A DNA stretch of 64,000 nt from Polaromonas sp. JS666. Its GTDB lineage: Bacteria; Pseudomonadota; Gammaproteobacteria; Burkholderiales; Burkholderiaceae_C. Position 1 is the first letter of the stretch. Every line of letters starts with the position of its first letter. The stretch is from contig NC_007948.1 in NCBI RefSeq assembly GCF_000013865.1, forward strand, positions 4,889,001-4,953,000, written 5' to 3'. Shown in pieces: positions 1 to 7,910 of the stretch. The position numbers were made by a program, and so were the translations under genes. The notes under the pieces are model-generated. The model did no database searches, was not told the origin of the DNA, and saw only the letters and a program-made list of their open reading frames with translations.

Positions 1-607
1 GGTCGCGTTCGCCGGTGACGCCTTCGCGGGCGTAGACGGCGCAATCCTTCAGGTCGCGGCCCAGCGCGCCGGCAATCACTTCGCCCATCTTGAGGGCGGT
101 GCCCGAGGGCGCATCCACCTTGTGGCGATGGTGGGCCTCAATGATTTCGATGTCGTAGCCTGTGGACAGCGCCCTGGCGGCCATCTCCAGCAGCTTGAGC
201 GTGACGTTGACGCCCACGCTCATGTTGGGGGCCATGACGATGGCAATGTCTTTGGCGGCTGCGGCTATCTCGGCCTTCTGCGCTTCTGAAAAGCCGGTGG
301 TGCCTATCACCAGCTTGACGCCGAGTTCACGGCACACCTTCAGGTGCGCCAGCGTGCCTTCGGGGCGGGTGAAATCGATCAGTACGCCAGCGTTTTGCAA
401 ACCCTGGCGGACATCGGCACTGATGGGAACACCGCTGGTCAGTCCGGAAAATGCCGCTGCATCCATACCGATGGCCGGGCTGGCGGCCACGTCGAGCGCG
501 CCCGTCAGCAGGCAGTCGCTGCTGGCGCTCACCGCTTCAATCAGCATGTGGCCCATGCGGCCACTGGCGCCGGCTACCGCGATACGGTGGGGGCGAGCGT
601 CCATCAT
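1..607 (-). CDS. dapB: 4-hydroxy-tetrahydrodipicolinate reductase DapB (3' end missing)
   Basis: Reduces 4-hydroxy-tetrahydrodipicolinate with NAD(P)H in the cytoplasm, in the diaminopimelate/lysine pathway. The minus-strand frame begins [19 protein letters not shown], which holds the N-terminal Rossmann fold nucleotide-binding motif GASGRMG. It continues through the family stretches [15 protein letters not shown] and [14 protein letters not shown], where the paired histidines and lysine form the catalytic region. About 202 residues are present and the C terminus lies beyond base 1. Two adjacent ATG codons (607 and 604) are possible starts, and a purine-rich GCGGGGGC stretch precedes the first. 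It lies 8 bases downstream of bamE on the same strand and is probably co-transcribed with it. Confidence 0.95.
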   Translation of the reverse strand, partial: MMDARPHRIAVAGASGRMGHMLIEAVSASSDCLLTGALDVAASPAIGMDAAAFSGLTSGVPISADVRQGLQNAGVLIDFTRPEGTLAHLKVCRELGVKLVIGTTGFSEAQKAEIAAAAKDIAIVMAPNMSVGVNVTLKLLEMAARALSTGYDIEIIEAHHRHKVDAPSGTALKMGEVIAGALGRDLKDCAVYAREGVTGERD

Positions 608-615
608 GCCCCCGC

Positions 616-1173
616 TCACTGTTTCGGGCTTTCGAGCGGTGGGTAGACCGTGGTTTGCGGGCTTGCCGGCGGTGCGGCAACGGCGGCGGCAGACCCTGCG
701 GCGGGCTTGGCAGCAGACGGCTTCTCGGCGGCCTTCAATTGCTCTTCGGTGGCTTCCAGCGGAGGGACTTTGCCCAGTTTGCGCTTGTTGTCCAGCTTGG
801 CGATGAACTCCGCCTCGCTGGGCATGGCGTCGCCGGCAAAGCGCTCGAGCTGGTCACCGTTGAAGAACACGGTGTATTTGTAGGTCTGGGAGTCAACGCC
901 TTGCCGCTTCAGCGTGAAGACATAGTCCCAGCGGTCGGCATGGAAAAGGCTCGCCATCAGGGGCGTACCGAGAACTGCCCGGACCTGGTCGCGGCTCATG
1001 CCGGGCCGCAGCTGCTCAACCTGCTCACTGGAGATGAAGTTGCCCTGGATCACATCCACCTTGTAGGGGGTCACCCAGTTGACCGGATTGATCGCGCTGC
1101 TGCAGGACGCCAGCACCGCGCATGCCAAGACGATGGAAGCTGTTTGGATGCTGTAATGATGATTTGCAGACAT
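616..1173 (-). CDS. bamE: Outer membrane assembly lipoprotein BamE (SmpA/OmlA family)
   Basis: Lipoprotein component of the BAM complex that inserts beta-barrel proteins into the outer membrane. I chose the ATG giving [17 protein letters not shown], because this leaves a standard lipoprotein signal peptide ending in the lipobox LASC. Upstream in-frame ATGs would give an overlong leader. The mature part carries the BamE core: [14 protein letters not shown], then [21 protein letters not shown], then the WDYVF...YKYTVFFNG beta strands. An Ala/Pro-rich tail of about 50 residues follows, which is longer than in enterobacteria. About 185 residues. It is divergent from fur, an arrangement also known for omlA/fur in Pseudomonas and Xanthomonas, where the promoters overlap. 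Confidence 0.92.
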   Translation of the reverse strand: MSANHHYSIQTASIVLACAVLASCSSAINPVNWVTPYKVDVIQGNFISSEQVEQLRPGMSRDQVRAVLGTPLMASLFHADRWDYVFTLKRQGVDSQTYKYTVFFNGDQLERFAGDAMPSEAEFIAKLDNKRKLGKVPPLEATEEQLKAAEKPSAAKPAAGSAAAVAAPPASPQTTVYPPLESPKQ

Positions 1174-1188
1174 GGAATTGGGTGTAGC

Positions 1189-1207
1189 GATATGATTGAT
1201 CATTGTA
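1189..1207. promoter_or_regulatory. Weak candidate Fur box in the bamE/fur intergenic region
   Basis: A partly palindromic stretch centred on TGATCATT matches 12 of the 19 positions of the classical Fur box (counted by eye). It lies between the divergent bamE and fur starts, where autoregulation by Fur would be expected. The match is weak and unsupported by any second site. Confidence 0.25.
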
Positions 1208-1278
1208 GCGGCTGGGTGCATCCCGACCCCGGATCCGGCCGCCAGGGGCCGTGCGCCCTGTCCCCGAAAGAGATTCCC

Positions 1279-1737
1279 ATGAGCAACATTGACGAGTTAA
1301 AAAGCACCGGCCTCAAGGCCACCTTGCCGCGCCTGAAGATCCTGGAGATTTTTCAGGCTGGCAAGCAGCGCCACATGACGGCGGAAGACGTCTTCCGGGT
1401 ACTGCTGGAAGACCGGTCGGATATCGGCCTAGCCACCGTCTACCGCGTGCTGACCCAGTTCGAGCAGGCGGGGCTGCTCAATCGCAGCAATTTCGAGTCG
1501 GGCAAGGCGGTCTACGAGATCAATGAAGGCCAGCACCACGACCACCTGGTGTGCCTGGATTGCGGCAAGGTTGAGGAGTTTTACGACGCCGAGATTGAAA
1601 AACGCCAGCATGCCGTGGCCAAGGCCAAGGGGTTTGCCATCGCCGACCACTCCCTCTCGATGTACGCCAATTGCACCAAGGACAACTGCCCCAACCGGGG
1701 AACCGCGCCCGTGCGCCATCACCACCACCACCTCTGA
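1279..1737 (+). CDS. fur: Ferric uptake regulator Fur
   Basis: Metal-dependent repressor of iron uptake genes. The ATG at 1279 gives [20 protein letters not shown], which matches the start of betaproteobacterial Fur proteins; the open frame running further upstream is out of register with any homology. The N-terminal winged helix contains the recognition segment [19 protein letters not shown]. The dimerisation and metal domain contains [18 protein letters not shown] and CTKDNC. Length 152 residues, usual for the family. The protein ends in five consecutive histidines plus leucine, resembling a purification tag but encoded by mixed codons and clearly native; it may add metal affinity. It shares a short intergenic region with the divergent bamE. 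Confidence 0.96.
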   Translation: MSNIDELKSTGLKATLPRLKILEIFQAGKQRHMTAEDVFRVLLEDRSDIGLATVYRVLTQFEQAGLLNRSNFESGKAVYEINEGQHHDHLVCLDCGKVEEFYDAEIEKRQHAVAKAKGFAIADHSLSMYANCTKDNCPNRGTAPVRHHHHHL

Positions 1738-1805
1738 GTTTTCAGAGAAGAGGCCGTACCGGCCCAATCGGAACAGGCGCAGCCGGCTATTAATTCAGTG
1801 GCACA

Positions 1806-1940
1806 TCAGCCCCCGAGGGGCTGGAGCCTGCGTGGGGGCTTTTCCCTCCAGCAGGGGCCGCGGAACCGGCTTAGCCGGGCCGCAGGCGCAGCGGCCCCCT
1901 CGGGGGGCAGCGAAGCACTCGCAGTGGCGGGCGTGGGGGC
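1806..1940. repeat. Dispersed GC-rich palindromic repeat, copy 1
   Basis: Lies between the convergent fur and hprK genes and runs right up to the hprK stop. It contains nested inverted repeats (CCCCCTCGGGGGG, GGCTTAGCC) and the landmarks GCAGGGGCCGCGG and GCGTGGGGGCT that recur in the copies near 10.7, 20.3, 25.7, 28.7, 28.9 and 35.1 kb. The 5' part also holds a small hairpin (CAGCCCCCGAGGGGCTGG). It may act as a two-way transcription terminator. Confidence 0.8.
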
Positions 1941-2891
1941 TCAATCATCCTGCTCCATCGCCTTGCGATGCCGCTCCACGAACTCCTGGTAGGTATTGAT
2001 GCCGCGCAGCTGCAGGATGGCATTGCGCACGGCGGCCTCTACCAGCACGGCGATGTTGCGGCCGGCTTCCACCTGGATGATGACCTTGCGCACGGGAATC
2101 CCCAGCACGTCCTGGGTCAGCGGCTCGTAGGGGATGCGCTCGTAGTCGCGCTCCAGGGTCTCGCGGCGCACCAGGTGGACGATCATCTTCAGGCGCATCT
2201 TGCGGCGAACCGCCGTCTCGCCAAAAATTGCCTTGATGTCCAGCAGGCCAATCCCCCGCACTTCGAGCAGGTTTTGCAGCAACTCGGGGCAGCGCCCCTC
2301 AATCGTGGTCTGGTTGATGCGGTAAAGATCCACCGCGTCGTCAGCCACCAGGCCATGCCCCCGCGAAATCAGCTCCAGCCCCAGCTCGCTTTTGCCCAGA
2401 CCGGACTCGCCGGTGATCATGACGCCCATGCCCAGAATGTCCATGAAGACACCGTGCATGGAGGTGCGGTCGGCAAAGTGCTTGGACAGGTAGGCCCGCA
2501 ACACGTCAATCACGAAGGCGGCCGACTCCGGCGTGGCAAACATCGGCAGCTGTGCGCGCTCGCACATCGACAGCAAGGTGTCGGGCGCCGTCTGGTCGTC
2601 GGCCACCACCAGCACCGGCGGCTCCAGCGTGATGATGCGGGAGATGCGACGGGCACAGTCGTCGGGACTCTCGTTGGTCAGGTAAGCGACTTCGCGCTCG
2701 CCGAGGATCTGCACGCGGTAAGGGTGGATGTAGTTGAGGTAGCCCACCAGGTCGGCGCCGGAGCGCGCTGCGCGCACGGCCACTTCGTCAAAACGCCTTT
2801 CGGAGGCGCCCAGGCCAGCCACCCACTGCCACTTCAGGGCGGCGCGGTGGTCCTCAAACAGAACGTCTGCGCTGACAACGGTGGGCTTCAT
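1941..2891 (-). CDS. hprK: HPr kinase/phosphorylase HprK
   Basis: Bifunctional enzyme that phosphorylates and dephosphorylates a serine of HPr-like phosphocarriers. In proteobacteria it works with the regulatory PTS rather than with sugar uptake. The 316-residue protein has the expected two-domain layout: an N-terminal domain of about 130 residues, then the kinase core with Walker A motif GESGLGKS near residue 160. This is followed by [13 protein letters not shown] and the family signature [15 protein letters not shown]. The C terminus ends in a charged helix. It is downstream of ptsN (41-base gap) and hpf on the same strand, the standard betaproteobacterial arrangement. Confidence 0.96.
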   Translation of the reverse strand: MKPTVVSADVLFEDHRAALKWQWVAGLGASERRFDEVAVRAARSGADLVGYLNYIHPYRVQILGEREVAYLTNESPDDCARRISRIITLEPPVLVVADDQTAPDTLLSMCERAQLPMFATPESAAFVIDVLRAYLSKHFADRTSMHGVFMDILGMGVMITGESGLGKSELGLELISRGHGLVADDAVDLYRINQTTIEGRCPELLQNLLEVRGIGLLDIKAIFGETAVRRKMRLKMIVHLVRRETLERDYERIPYEPLTQDVLGIPVRKVIIQVEAGRNIAVLVEAAVRNAILQLRGINTYQEFVERHRKAMEQDD

Positions 2892-2932
2892 GCCGGCCTG
2901 TTACTCAAGATCACGACTCAAACCGCCCCAAC

Positions 2933-3406
2933 CTAGGAGCTGACTTCATGGACAGAGTGCCACGATGCAATCAGGTGGTGTAGCGCCGCAGCATCCGTGC
3001 TCGTCTTGAGCTGCTCGCGCAGCGTGCTGTCACTGAGCAGCTCGGCAATTTCAGAGAGGATTTCAAGGTGTTTTTGCGTGGCGGCCTCCGGCACCAGCAG
3101 AAAAATCAGCAAACCGACGGGCTGCTCATCGGGCGCATCGAAACCGATGGGGGCCTGCAGCTGGAAAACTGCGGCCATCGGGGCCTTCAGGCCCTTGATG
3201 CGGCCATGCGGAATGGCCACGCCATGGCCAAGACCGGTCGAGCCCAGGCGCTCACGCGCGAACAGGCTGTCGGTGATCAGCGCGCGATTCAGACCGTGCT
3301 GGTTCTCAAACAACAGACCGGCTTCTTCAAAAGCACGCTTTTTGCTGGTTGCTTCAACACTGACCAGCACTTGAGAGGGGGGCAAAATTTGCGAAAGACG
3401 GTTCAT
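2933..3406 (-). CDS. ptsN: Nitrogen-regulatory PTS protein IIA-Ntr (PtsN)
   Basis: Phosphate-accepting IIA component of the regulatory PTS(Ntr), which links nitrogen and potassium status to regulators and transporters rather than moving sugar. The 157-residue protein shows the fructose/mannitol-IIA fold signature GLGHGVAIPHGRI, whose second histidine is the phosphorylation site. The C-terminal segment LEILSEIAELLSD is also family-typical. It sits between hpf and hprK; a strong terminator lies upstream, between hpf and ptsN, so at least part of its transcription must start in the 57 bases after the terminator or read through it. Confidence 0.94.
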   Translation of the reverse strand: MNRLSQILPPSQVLVSVEATSKKRAFEEAGLLFENQHGLNRALITDSLFARERLGSTGLGHGVAIPHGRIKGLKAPMAAVFQLQAPIGFDAPDEQPVGLLIFLLVPEAATQKHLEILSEIAELLSDSTLREQLKTSTDAAALHHLIASWHSVHEVSS

Positions 3407-3462
3407 AACGATCTTTTAGTCGCCGAATTATGCACTTTACAGCGGGTTTGAAGGCAGAAGGG

Positions 3463-3495
3463 GCATAAAAAAGCCGCTTGCGCGTACAAGCGGCT
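3463..3495 (-). terminator. Intrinsic terminator after hpf
   Basis: On the minus strand AGCCGCTTG-tacgcg-CAAGCGGCT forms a 9-bp perfect stem directly followed by a run of six T. It lies between the end of hpf and the start of ptsN. Confidence 0.85.
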
Positions 3496-3595
3496 CGTCA
3501 GAACACACACTAACTTACCCAATGACACAAGGGGTGCCCGAAGGGCAGGGCCAAGTGCCAACGACGGGCTGCCTTTCGGCGCAACCCCGCGGGAG

Positions 3596-3925
3596 TCAGG
3601 CTTGTCGCTTGGCGGCAACGTGGTGGTGATCCTTGGTTTTGGTTTTGTAGCGCCCGACCTGACGGTCAAGCTTGTCAGTCAATTCATCAACGGCGGCGTA
3701 AAGATCAGCGTGAGAACTCTCGGCAAACAGATCGCGGCCCTTGACATGCACATTGCATTCGGCCCGCTGGCGTCTTTCCTTTTCCTTCATGTTGTCCACT
3801 GTCAACAGGACTTTTACATCTACTACCTGGTCGAAGTGCCGGGTAATTCGATCCAGCTTGCTTGTCACATAACCGCGCAGCGCGGGGGTAACTTCAAGAT
3901 GGTGACCGCTGATCGTCAAGTTCAT
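3596..3925 (-). CDS. hpf: Ribosome hibernation promoting factor (HPF/RaiA family)
   Basis: Binds idle 30S subunits and promotes ribosome dimerisation or inactivation in stationary phase. The ATG at 3925 has a good GGAG ribosome site (AAAAGGAGTCTC) and gives [20 protein letters not shown], the canonical start. The open frame extends upstream but without homology. The 109-residue length is that of the short HPF form; the S30AE fold continues through [17 protein letters not shown] and [21 protein letters not shown]. The tail has a DHHH cluster. In many relatives rpoN lies immediately upstream; here there is a 551-base non-coding gap and then a divergent gene. Confidence 0.95.
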   Translation of the reverse strand: MNLTISGHHLEVTPALRGYVTSKLDRITRHFDQVVDVKVLLTVDNMKEKERRQRAECNVHVKGRDLFAESSHADLYAAVDELTDKLDRQVGRYKTKTKDHHHVAAKRQA

Positions 3926-4476
3926 AAAGAGACTCCTTTTCCAAAGTTGGAGCTGGGTTGAAAACACCGCCCGACCGGAGAAGGCAGGACGGCAGACGGG
4001 GACAACTCTCTTGGATTCACTATGCGCCCGAAGCCCTGTAATTGCAAGCCAGCCTGGTAATAACCCGTGAAGCGCGCCCGCCGCCGACCGGACAGCCCCC
4101 AGACAGGCCCTGCACCGGGCCCAGCCACCTGGCGCCGCTCGCCGGGTCCAAGTCCTTGATTTGCCGGGATTTCCGAACAGAGCCGAACCGTGGCCGGCCA
4201 CCCGACAGTTGTGCCGGACTTTCTCCCGCGATCAAGCGCGGACGGCAAAAGAAAGGTCGATAACCGCTGGATTTACTCAGGTTTTGAGGGACTGCAGCGT
4301 GATGCTGCTGTGGCCAGGACAAAACACTTGATTGGCCAGGTGAACAGCTGGCCTGCAATTTATCGTTTTCCACAGCCCGGGTGATGTAGGCTCCACGAAA
4401 TGGTGCGTCATGGGATATTCGGGAATCACGCTTTATTGCACCCTCGCACGATGACAGTCGCACCGATCGGCTCAGC
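3926..4476. other. Intergenic region between hpf and the patatin gene (551 bases)
   Basis: No convincing gene. Open frames on the minus strand (to 4248 and 4529) have no recognisable motifs and no plausible ribosome sites. The region must hold the divergent promoters of hpf and the lipase. It contains a small inverted repeat (GGCCAG at 4334, CTGGCC at 4348) preceded by another TGGCCAG 22 bases upstream. I see no remnant of rpoN. Confidence 0.5.
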
Positions 4477-5703
4477 ATGTCACTAGAATCCATCCTCTCC
4501 GGCCTGGCGGACCCCAAGGAAGAGCTCAATGCCCTGGTGCTGATGGGCGGGGGTGCGCGTACCGCCTATCAGGCGGGCGTCCTCCACGCCCTGTCCAGCA
4601 TGCTGAGCCTTCAGGGCGACACGTTCAACGAGCGTTTTCCCTTCAAGATCCTGGTGGGAACGTCTGCCGGCGCGCTTAACGCCGCCTTCCTGGCCAGCCG
4701 CGCCGACGAAGGATTGCGGGCCTTTGGTCAGCTGGCCAGCTTCTGGACGACGCTGCGTTCGTCGCACGTGTACGATCTCAAAGTTCCAACCTGGATACGC
4801 TCGAACCGGATTGTGGCGGCCCTGTTTTTGTCGCAGCAGGTGCGCGCCCAGCAGTCGCTGCTGGACAACACGCCGCTGGTAGACACGCTGCACCGCAGCA
4901 TTTCGCTGGAACGGATTGACCAGGCACTGCAGGACCGGACGCTGCACTCGCTGGCGATCTCCGCCTCCAGCTACAGCAGCGGGGTGCACTGGACGTTTTG
5001 CCAAATGGACCCGTACCGGCAGATCGATTTGTGGAGCCGGCCGGGCCGGCGCGCCGAGTTCCAGCCCATCACCATCGAGCATCTGATGGCCTCCAGCGCC
5101 CTTCCCTTCCTGTTTCCGTCCACACCGCTGTGGGTGGATGGCCATCGCGAGTTTTTTGGCGATGGCTCGATGCGCCAGAGTTCGCCGCTGTCGCCCGCCC
5201 TGCACCTGGGTGCCGGCAAGGTGCTGGTGATCGGGGTCGGGCAGCCCGAGCGCGCCAGCTTTGCCGGCAACAACGGTCAGAGCGTCAGCGGCCGGCCCAC
5301 CTTGGGGGCGATTGCCGGCCATGCCATGGCCAGCGTGTTTCAGGACACGCTGCAGGCCGATGTGGAGCAGGCCCAGCGGGTGAGCAGAACCATGCGCCAG
5401 CTGCCACGGGAAATCGCCGCCCTGTTGCCTTACCGGCCGGTCGAGGTACTGGCGATGGCCCCTTCGCAGTCGCTCGATGCACTGGCGCAGGCACATGCCG
5501 GTGAGCTGCCCACCGGCGCATACAACGCACTGGCGGGCCTGGGCGCGCTCGGCGCCAAAGGCAGCCCGGGTGGCGCAGCCCTGGCTAGCTACCTGTTGTT
5601 CGAGCCGGGCTTCGTCAAGGCACTGATGGCGCTGGGCGAGCAGGATGCCTATGCCCGAAAAGACGAGTTGCTGGCTTTTTTCGGCCTGGCGGGCGCTAGA
5701 TAA
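4477..5703 (+). CDS. Patatin-like phospholipase
   Basis: Predicted serine acyl hydrolase acting on lipids. The 408-residue protein has the patatin signature in order: the oxyanion loop LVLMGGGARTAYQAGVLHAL near residue 22, the nucleophile elbow GTSAG (serine near residue 63), and the catalytic aspartate in FFGDGSMRQSSPLSPALHLGA near residue 225. A C-terminal domain of about 160 residues follows with no recognised motif. There is no signal peptide or clear membrane segment, so it is probably cytoplasmic or peripherally bound. It stands alone between divergent hpf and corA. The substrate cannot be told from sequence. Confidence 0.88.
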   Translation: MSLESILSGLADPKEELNALVLMGGGARTAYQAGVLHALSSMLSLQGDTFNERFPFKILVGTSAGALNAAFLASRADEGLRAFGQLASFWTTLRSSHVYDLKVPTWIRSNRIVAALFLSQQVRAQQSLLDNTPLVDTLHRSISLERIDQALQDRTLHSLAISASSYSSGVHWTFCQMDPYRQIDLWSRPGRRAEFQPITIEHLMASSALPFLFPSTPLWVDGHREFFGDGSMRQSSPLSPALHLGAGKVLVIGVGQPERASFAGNNGQSVSGRPTLGAIAGHAMASVFQDTLQADVEQAQRVSRTMRQLPREIAALLPYRPVEVLAMAPSQSLDALAQAHAGELPTGAYNALAGLGALGAKGSPGGAALASYLLFEPGFVKALMALGEQDAYARKDELLAFFGLAGAR

Positions 5704-5770
5704 ATCGGCCTTGAAATGCCATAATCGCCGCTGATTCATTACGGAGAAATCCTTGGAAAGCAGCCCTAGT

Positions 5771-5831
5771 CGCTAGCTTTCAACACCGCAGACTGACGTG
5801 AAGTGTCGTTGGGGGGTTGAAAGCGATAGCG
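5771..5831 (+). promoter_or_regulatory. Long hairpin in the corA leader
   Basis: CGCTA followed by GCTTTCAAC (5771-5784) pairs with GTTGAAAGC, then two unpaired bases, then TAGCG (5816-5831). This makes a 14-bp stem with one 2-base bulge around a 31-base loop. There is no following T run, so it is not a simple terminator. It ends 70 bases before the corA start and could be part of a structured 5' leader. Confidence 0.55.
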
Positions 5832-5901
5832 CCATCCACCTCCCCTTGCCCAAGGCGCGCATGCTCCTTGCGCTGACCCTTGAACCGATAGGCAGTCAGT
5901 C

Positions 5902-6888
5902 ATGCTCAATATTTTCACGCTCGCCAACGGGCGGCTGTTCCAGGAAGAAATCGAGTCCCTGGAAGAACTCTCCAAATTCCAGCCCATCTGGGTGGACCTT
6001 GAGGCTCCTACCCTGGAAGAAAAGCGCTGGATCAAGCAGTACTACGGCCTGTCCATCCCTGAAGACGCGATGGACGAGGACATCGAGGAGTCCGCGCGCT
6101 TTTACGAAGAAGACAACGGCGAGTTGCACATCCGCTCCGACTTCCTGATTGCCGACGACGCGGAACCGCGCACGGTGCGGGTGGCCTTCATCCTGAACCT
6201 GGTGAATGACGACCTGAAAAGCAAGGGCGTGCTGTTTTCCATCCACGACGAGGATGTGCCGGTGTTCCGGCTGCTGCGCATGCGCGCTCGCCGCGCGCCA
6301 GGGCTGATTGAAGACGCCAAGGAAGTGCTGCTCAAGCTGTTTGACGCCGACGCCGAATACTCCGCCGACACCCTGGAAGGCATTTATGTCGAGCTGGAAA
6401 AAGTCAGCACCCAGGTGCTGTCGGGCGATGTGACCGACGCCCTAGCCGGCGAAGTGCTGGGCGCCATTGCGCGCCACGAAGACTTGAACGGCCGCATCCG
6501 CCGCAACATGATGGACACGCGCCGCGCGGTCAGCTTCATGATGCGCAGCAAGATGCTCAATGCCGAGCAGTTCGAGGAGGCGCGGCAAATCCTGCGCGAC
6601 ATTGACTCGCTCGACTCGCACACCGCCTTCCTGTTCGACAAGATCAACTTCCTGATGGATGCCACGGTCGGTTTCATCAACATCAACCAGAACAAGATCA
6701 TCAAGATCTTCTCGGTCGCCAGCGTTGCGCTGCTGCCGCCCACGCTGATTGCCAGCGTGTATGGCATGAACTTCAAGCTCATGCCCGAGCTTGACTGGGC
6801 GCTGGGCTACCCCTATGCAATCGGACTCATGGCGGCCAGCGCGGTGGTACCGATGTGGTATTTCCGCAAACGCGGCTGGCTGAAGTAG
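5902..6888 (+). CDS. corA: Magnesium/cobalt transporter CorA
   Basis: Pentameric inner membrane channel for Mg2+ (also Co2+, Ni2+). The 328-residue protein has the long acidic cytoplasmic N domain and the extended stalk helix (IRRNMMDTRRAVSFMM...). Two C-terminal membrane segments follow, the first ending in the diagnostic YGMNF loop (GMN motif) and the second WALGYPYAIGLMAASAVVP. The protein ends with a positively charged FRKRGWLK tail, as is usual. It begins at ATG 5902 after a leader with a strong hairpin, and it converges on pyrF. Confidence 0.96.
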   Translation: MLNIFTLANGRLFQEEIESLEELSKFQPIWVDLEAPTLEEKRWIKQYYGLSIPEDAMDEDIEESARFYEEDNGELHIRSDFLIADDAEPRTVRVAFILNLVNDDLKSKGVLFSIHDEDVPVFRLLRMRARRAPGLIEDAKEVLLKLFDADAEYSADTLEGIYVELEKVSTQVLSGDVTDALAGEVLGAIARHEDLNGRIRRNMMDTRRAVSFMMRSKMLNAEQFEEARQILRDIDSLDSHTAFLFDKINFLMDATVGFININQNKIIKIFSVASVALLPPTLIASVYGMNFKLMPELDWALGYPYAIGLMAASAVVPMWYFRKRGWLK

Positions 6889-6922
6889 CCTGCCGGCCAG
6901 CAGCACTCGGCAATACCCATAC

Positions 6923-6939
6923 GCTATCAATTCAATAGC
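6923..6939. repeat. Short AT-rich palindromic repeat (GCTAT...ATAGC family)
   Basis: GCTATCAATTCAATAGC in the 92-base gap between convergent corA and pyrF. Related motifs occur at 13948, 19918 (inside a gene) and 45729. Confidence 0.55.
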
Positions 6940-6980
6940 AATTGACGCCCGTTTTCACTCGCCAAAACCCTTACACCGCT

Positions 6981-7811
6981 TTACACCTCAAGACGCGCCG
7001 CCTCCAGCACATTGCGCGTCCTCACCGCTTCACGCCGTGCCGCCTCCGCAAAATCCTCTGCCGAAGACGCATACAGGATCGCCCTGGAAGAGTTCACGAT
7101 GATGGACGCACCGGGCCGCCAGCCGGCGCGCACCGTCGCCACCGCATCGCCGCCCTGCGCACCGACGCCGGGAATCAGCAGCGGCAGCGTGGGGGCCACG
7201 CTGCGCACGCGCTCGATTTCCGCCGGGTAGGTGGCGCCCACCACGAGGCCGAGCTGGCCATTGAGGTTCCACGGTCCCTGGGCCAGGCGGGCCACGTGTT
7301 CGTAGAGCAAGGGCTGGCCGTCGATGCTGGCCAGGCGCTGGTTCTGCAGGTCGTCGCCGCCGGGATTCGAGGTGCGGCACAGCAGGAAGGCGCCCTTGCC
7401 CTCGTATTTCAGGTAGGGCTGCACCGAATCAAACCCCATGAAGGGTGACAGCGTCACCGCGTCGGCGCCATAGCGCTCGAACGCTTCCCTGGCGTACTGC
7501 TCGGCCGTGCTGCCGATGTCGCCGCGCTTGGCGTCGAGGATGATGGGCACCTGCGGCGCCACCCGGCGCATGTGCTCCATCAGGCGTTCGAGCTGGCCCT
7601 CGGCGCGGTGCGCAGCAAAGTAGGCGATCTGCGGCTTGAAAGCGATCACCAGGTCGGCGGTGGCATCGACAATGGCGGCGCAAAAGTCGTAGATCTTGTT
7701 GGCGTCGCCCTTGAGCTTGCCGGGGAATCGGGTGGGCTCCGGGTCCAGGCCCACGCACAGCATGGAGTTGTTCTGGCGTTCTGCGGCGCCCAGCATGTCG
7801 AGGAAGGTCAT
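6981..7811 (-). CDS. pyrF: Orotidine 5'-phosphate decarboxylase (type 2)
   Basis: Last step of UMP synthesis. I chose the ATG at 7811 ([31 protein letters not shown]). The frame runs on upstream, but only through domain VI of the adjacent intron. The 276-residue protein is the longer PyrF type found in beta-proteobacteria, actinobacteria and myxobacteria. Its active site has AFKPQIAYF and [16 protein letters not shown], the latter with the catalytic Asp-Lys-Asp arrangement, and ends with the phosphate loop [12 protein letters not shown] group II intron lies 14 bases upstream of this ATG, and a second copy of the start region (CAATAAGCCCATG) sits on the far side of it at 10618-10630, so expression may depend on splicing. 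Confidence 0.95.
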   Translation of the reverse strand: MTFLDMLGAAERQNNSMLCVGLDPEPTRFPGKLKGDANKIYDFCAAIVDATADLVIAFKPQIAYFAAHRAEGQLERLMEHMRRVAPQVPIILDAKRGDIGSTAEQYAREAFERYGADAVTLSPFMGFDSVQPYLKYEGKGAFLLCRTSNPGGDDLQNQRLASIDGQPLLYEHVARLAQGPWNLNGQLGLVVGATYPAEIERVRSVAPTLPLLIPGVGAQGGDAVATVRAGWRPGASIIVNSSRAILYASSAEDFAEAARREAVRTRNVLEAARLEV

Positions 7812-7861
7812 GGGCTTATTGGAGGGTAGGGATACCATCTCTCGATGATATCCCCCCCATC

Positions 7862-7895
7862 GAACCGAGCTTGCGACTTTCACCGCACACGGCTC
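7862..7895 (-). ncRNA. Group II intron domain V
   Basis: Exactly 34 bases. The two arms GAGCCGTGTGCGG and CGCAAGCTCGGTTC pair around a GTGAAAGT loop region, the most conserved part of the ribozyme catalytic core. It is followed at once by the domain VI stem GGGATA-TCATC-GAGA-GATGG-TATCCC that carries the branch point. Confidence 0.88.
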
Positions 7896-7910
7896 ACGTA
7901 CGACCACTGA

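Noticed and set aside
451..1278. Open frame continuing upstream of fur (428 codons in total)
   Set aside because: It runs opposite to dapB and bamE, and has no homology; Fur proteins begin at [18 protein letters not shown].
4020..4529. Minus-strand open frames upstream of hpf
   Set aside because: No start signal or recognisable motif, and one overlaps the lipase start.
7812..7907. N-terminal extension of PyrF by 32 codons
   Set aside because: It is the translation of intron domains V and VI, and is not part of the enzyme.
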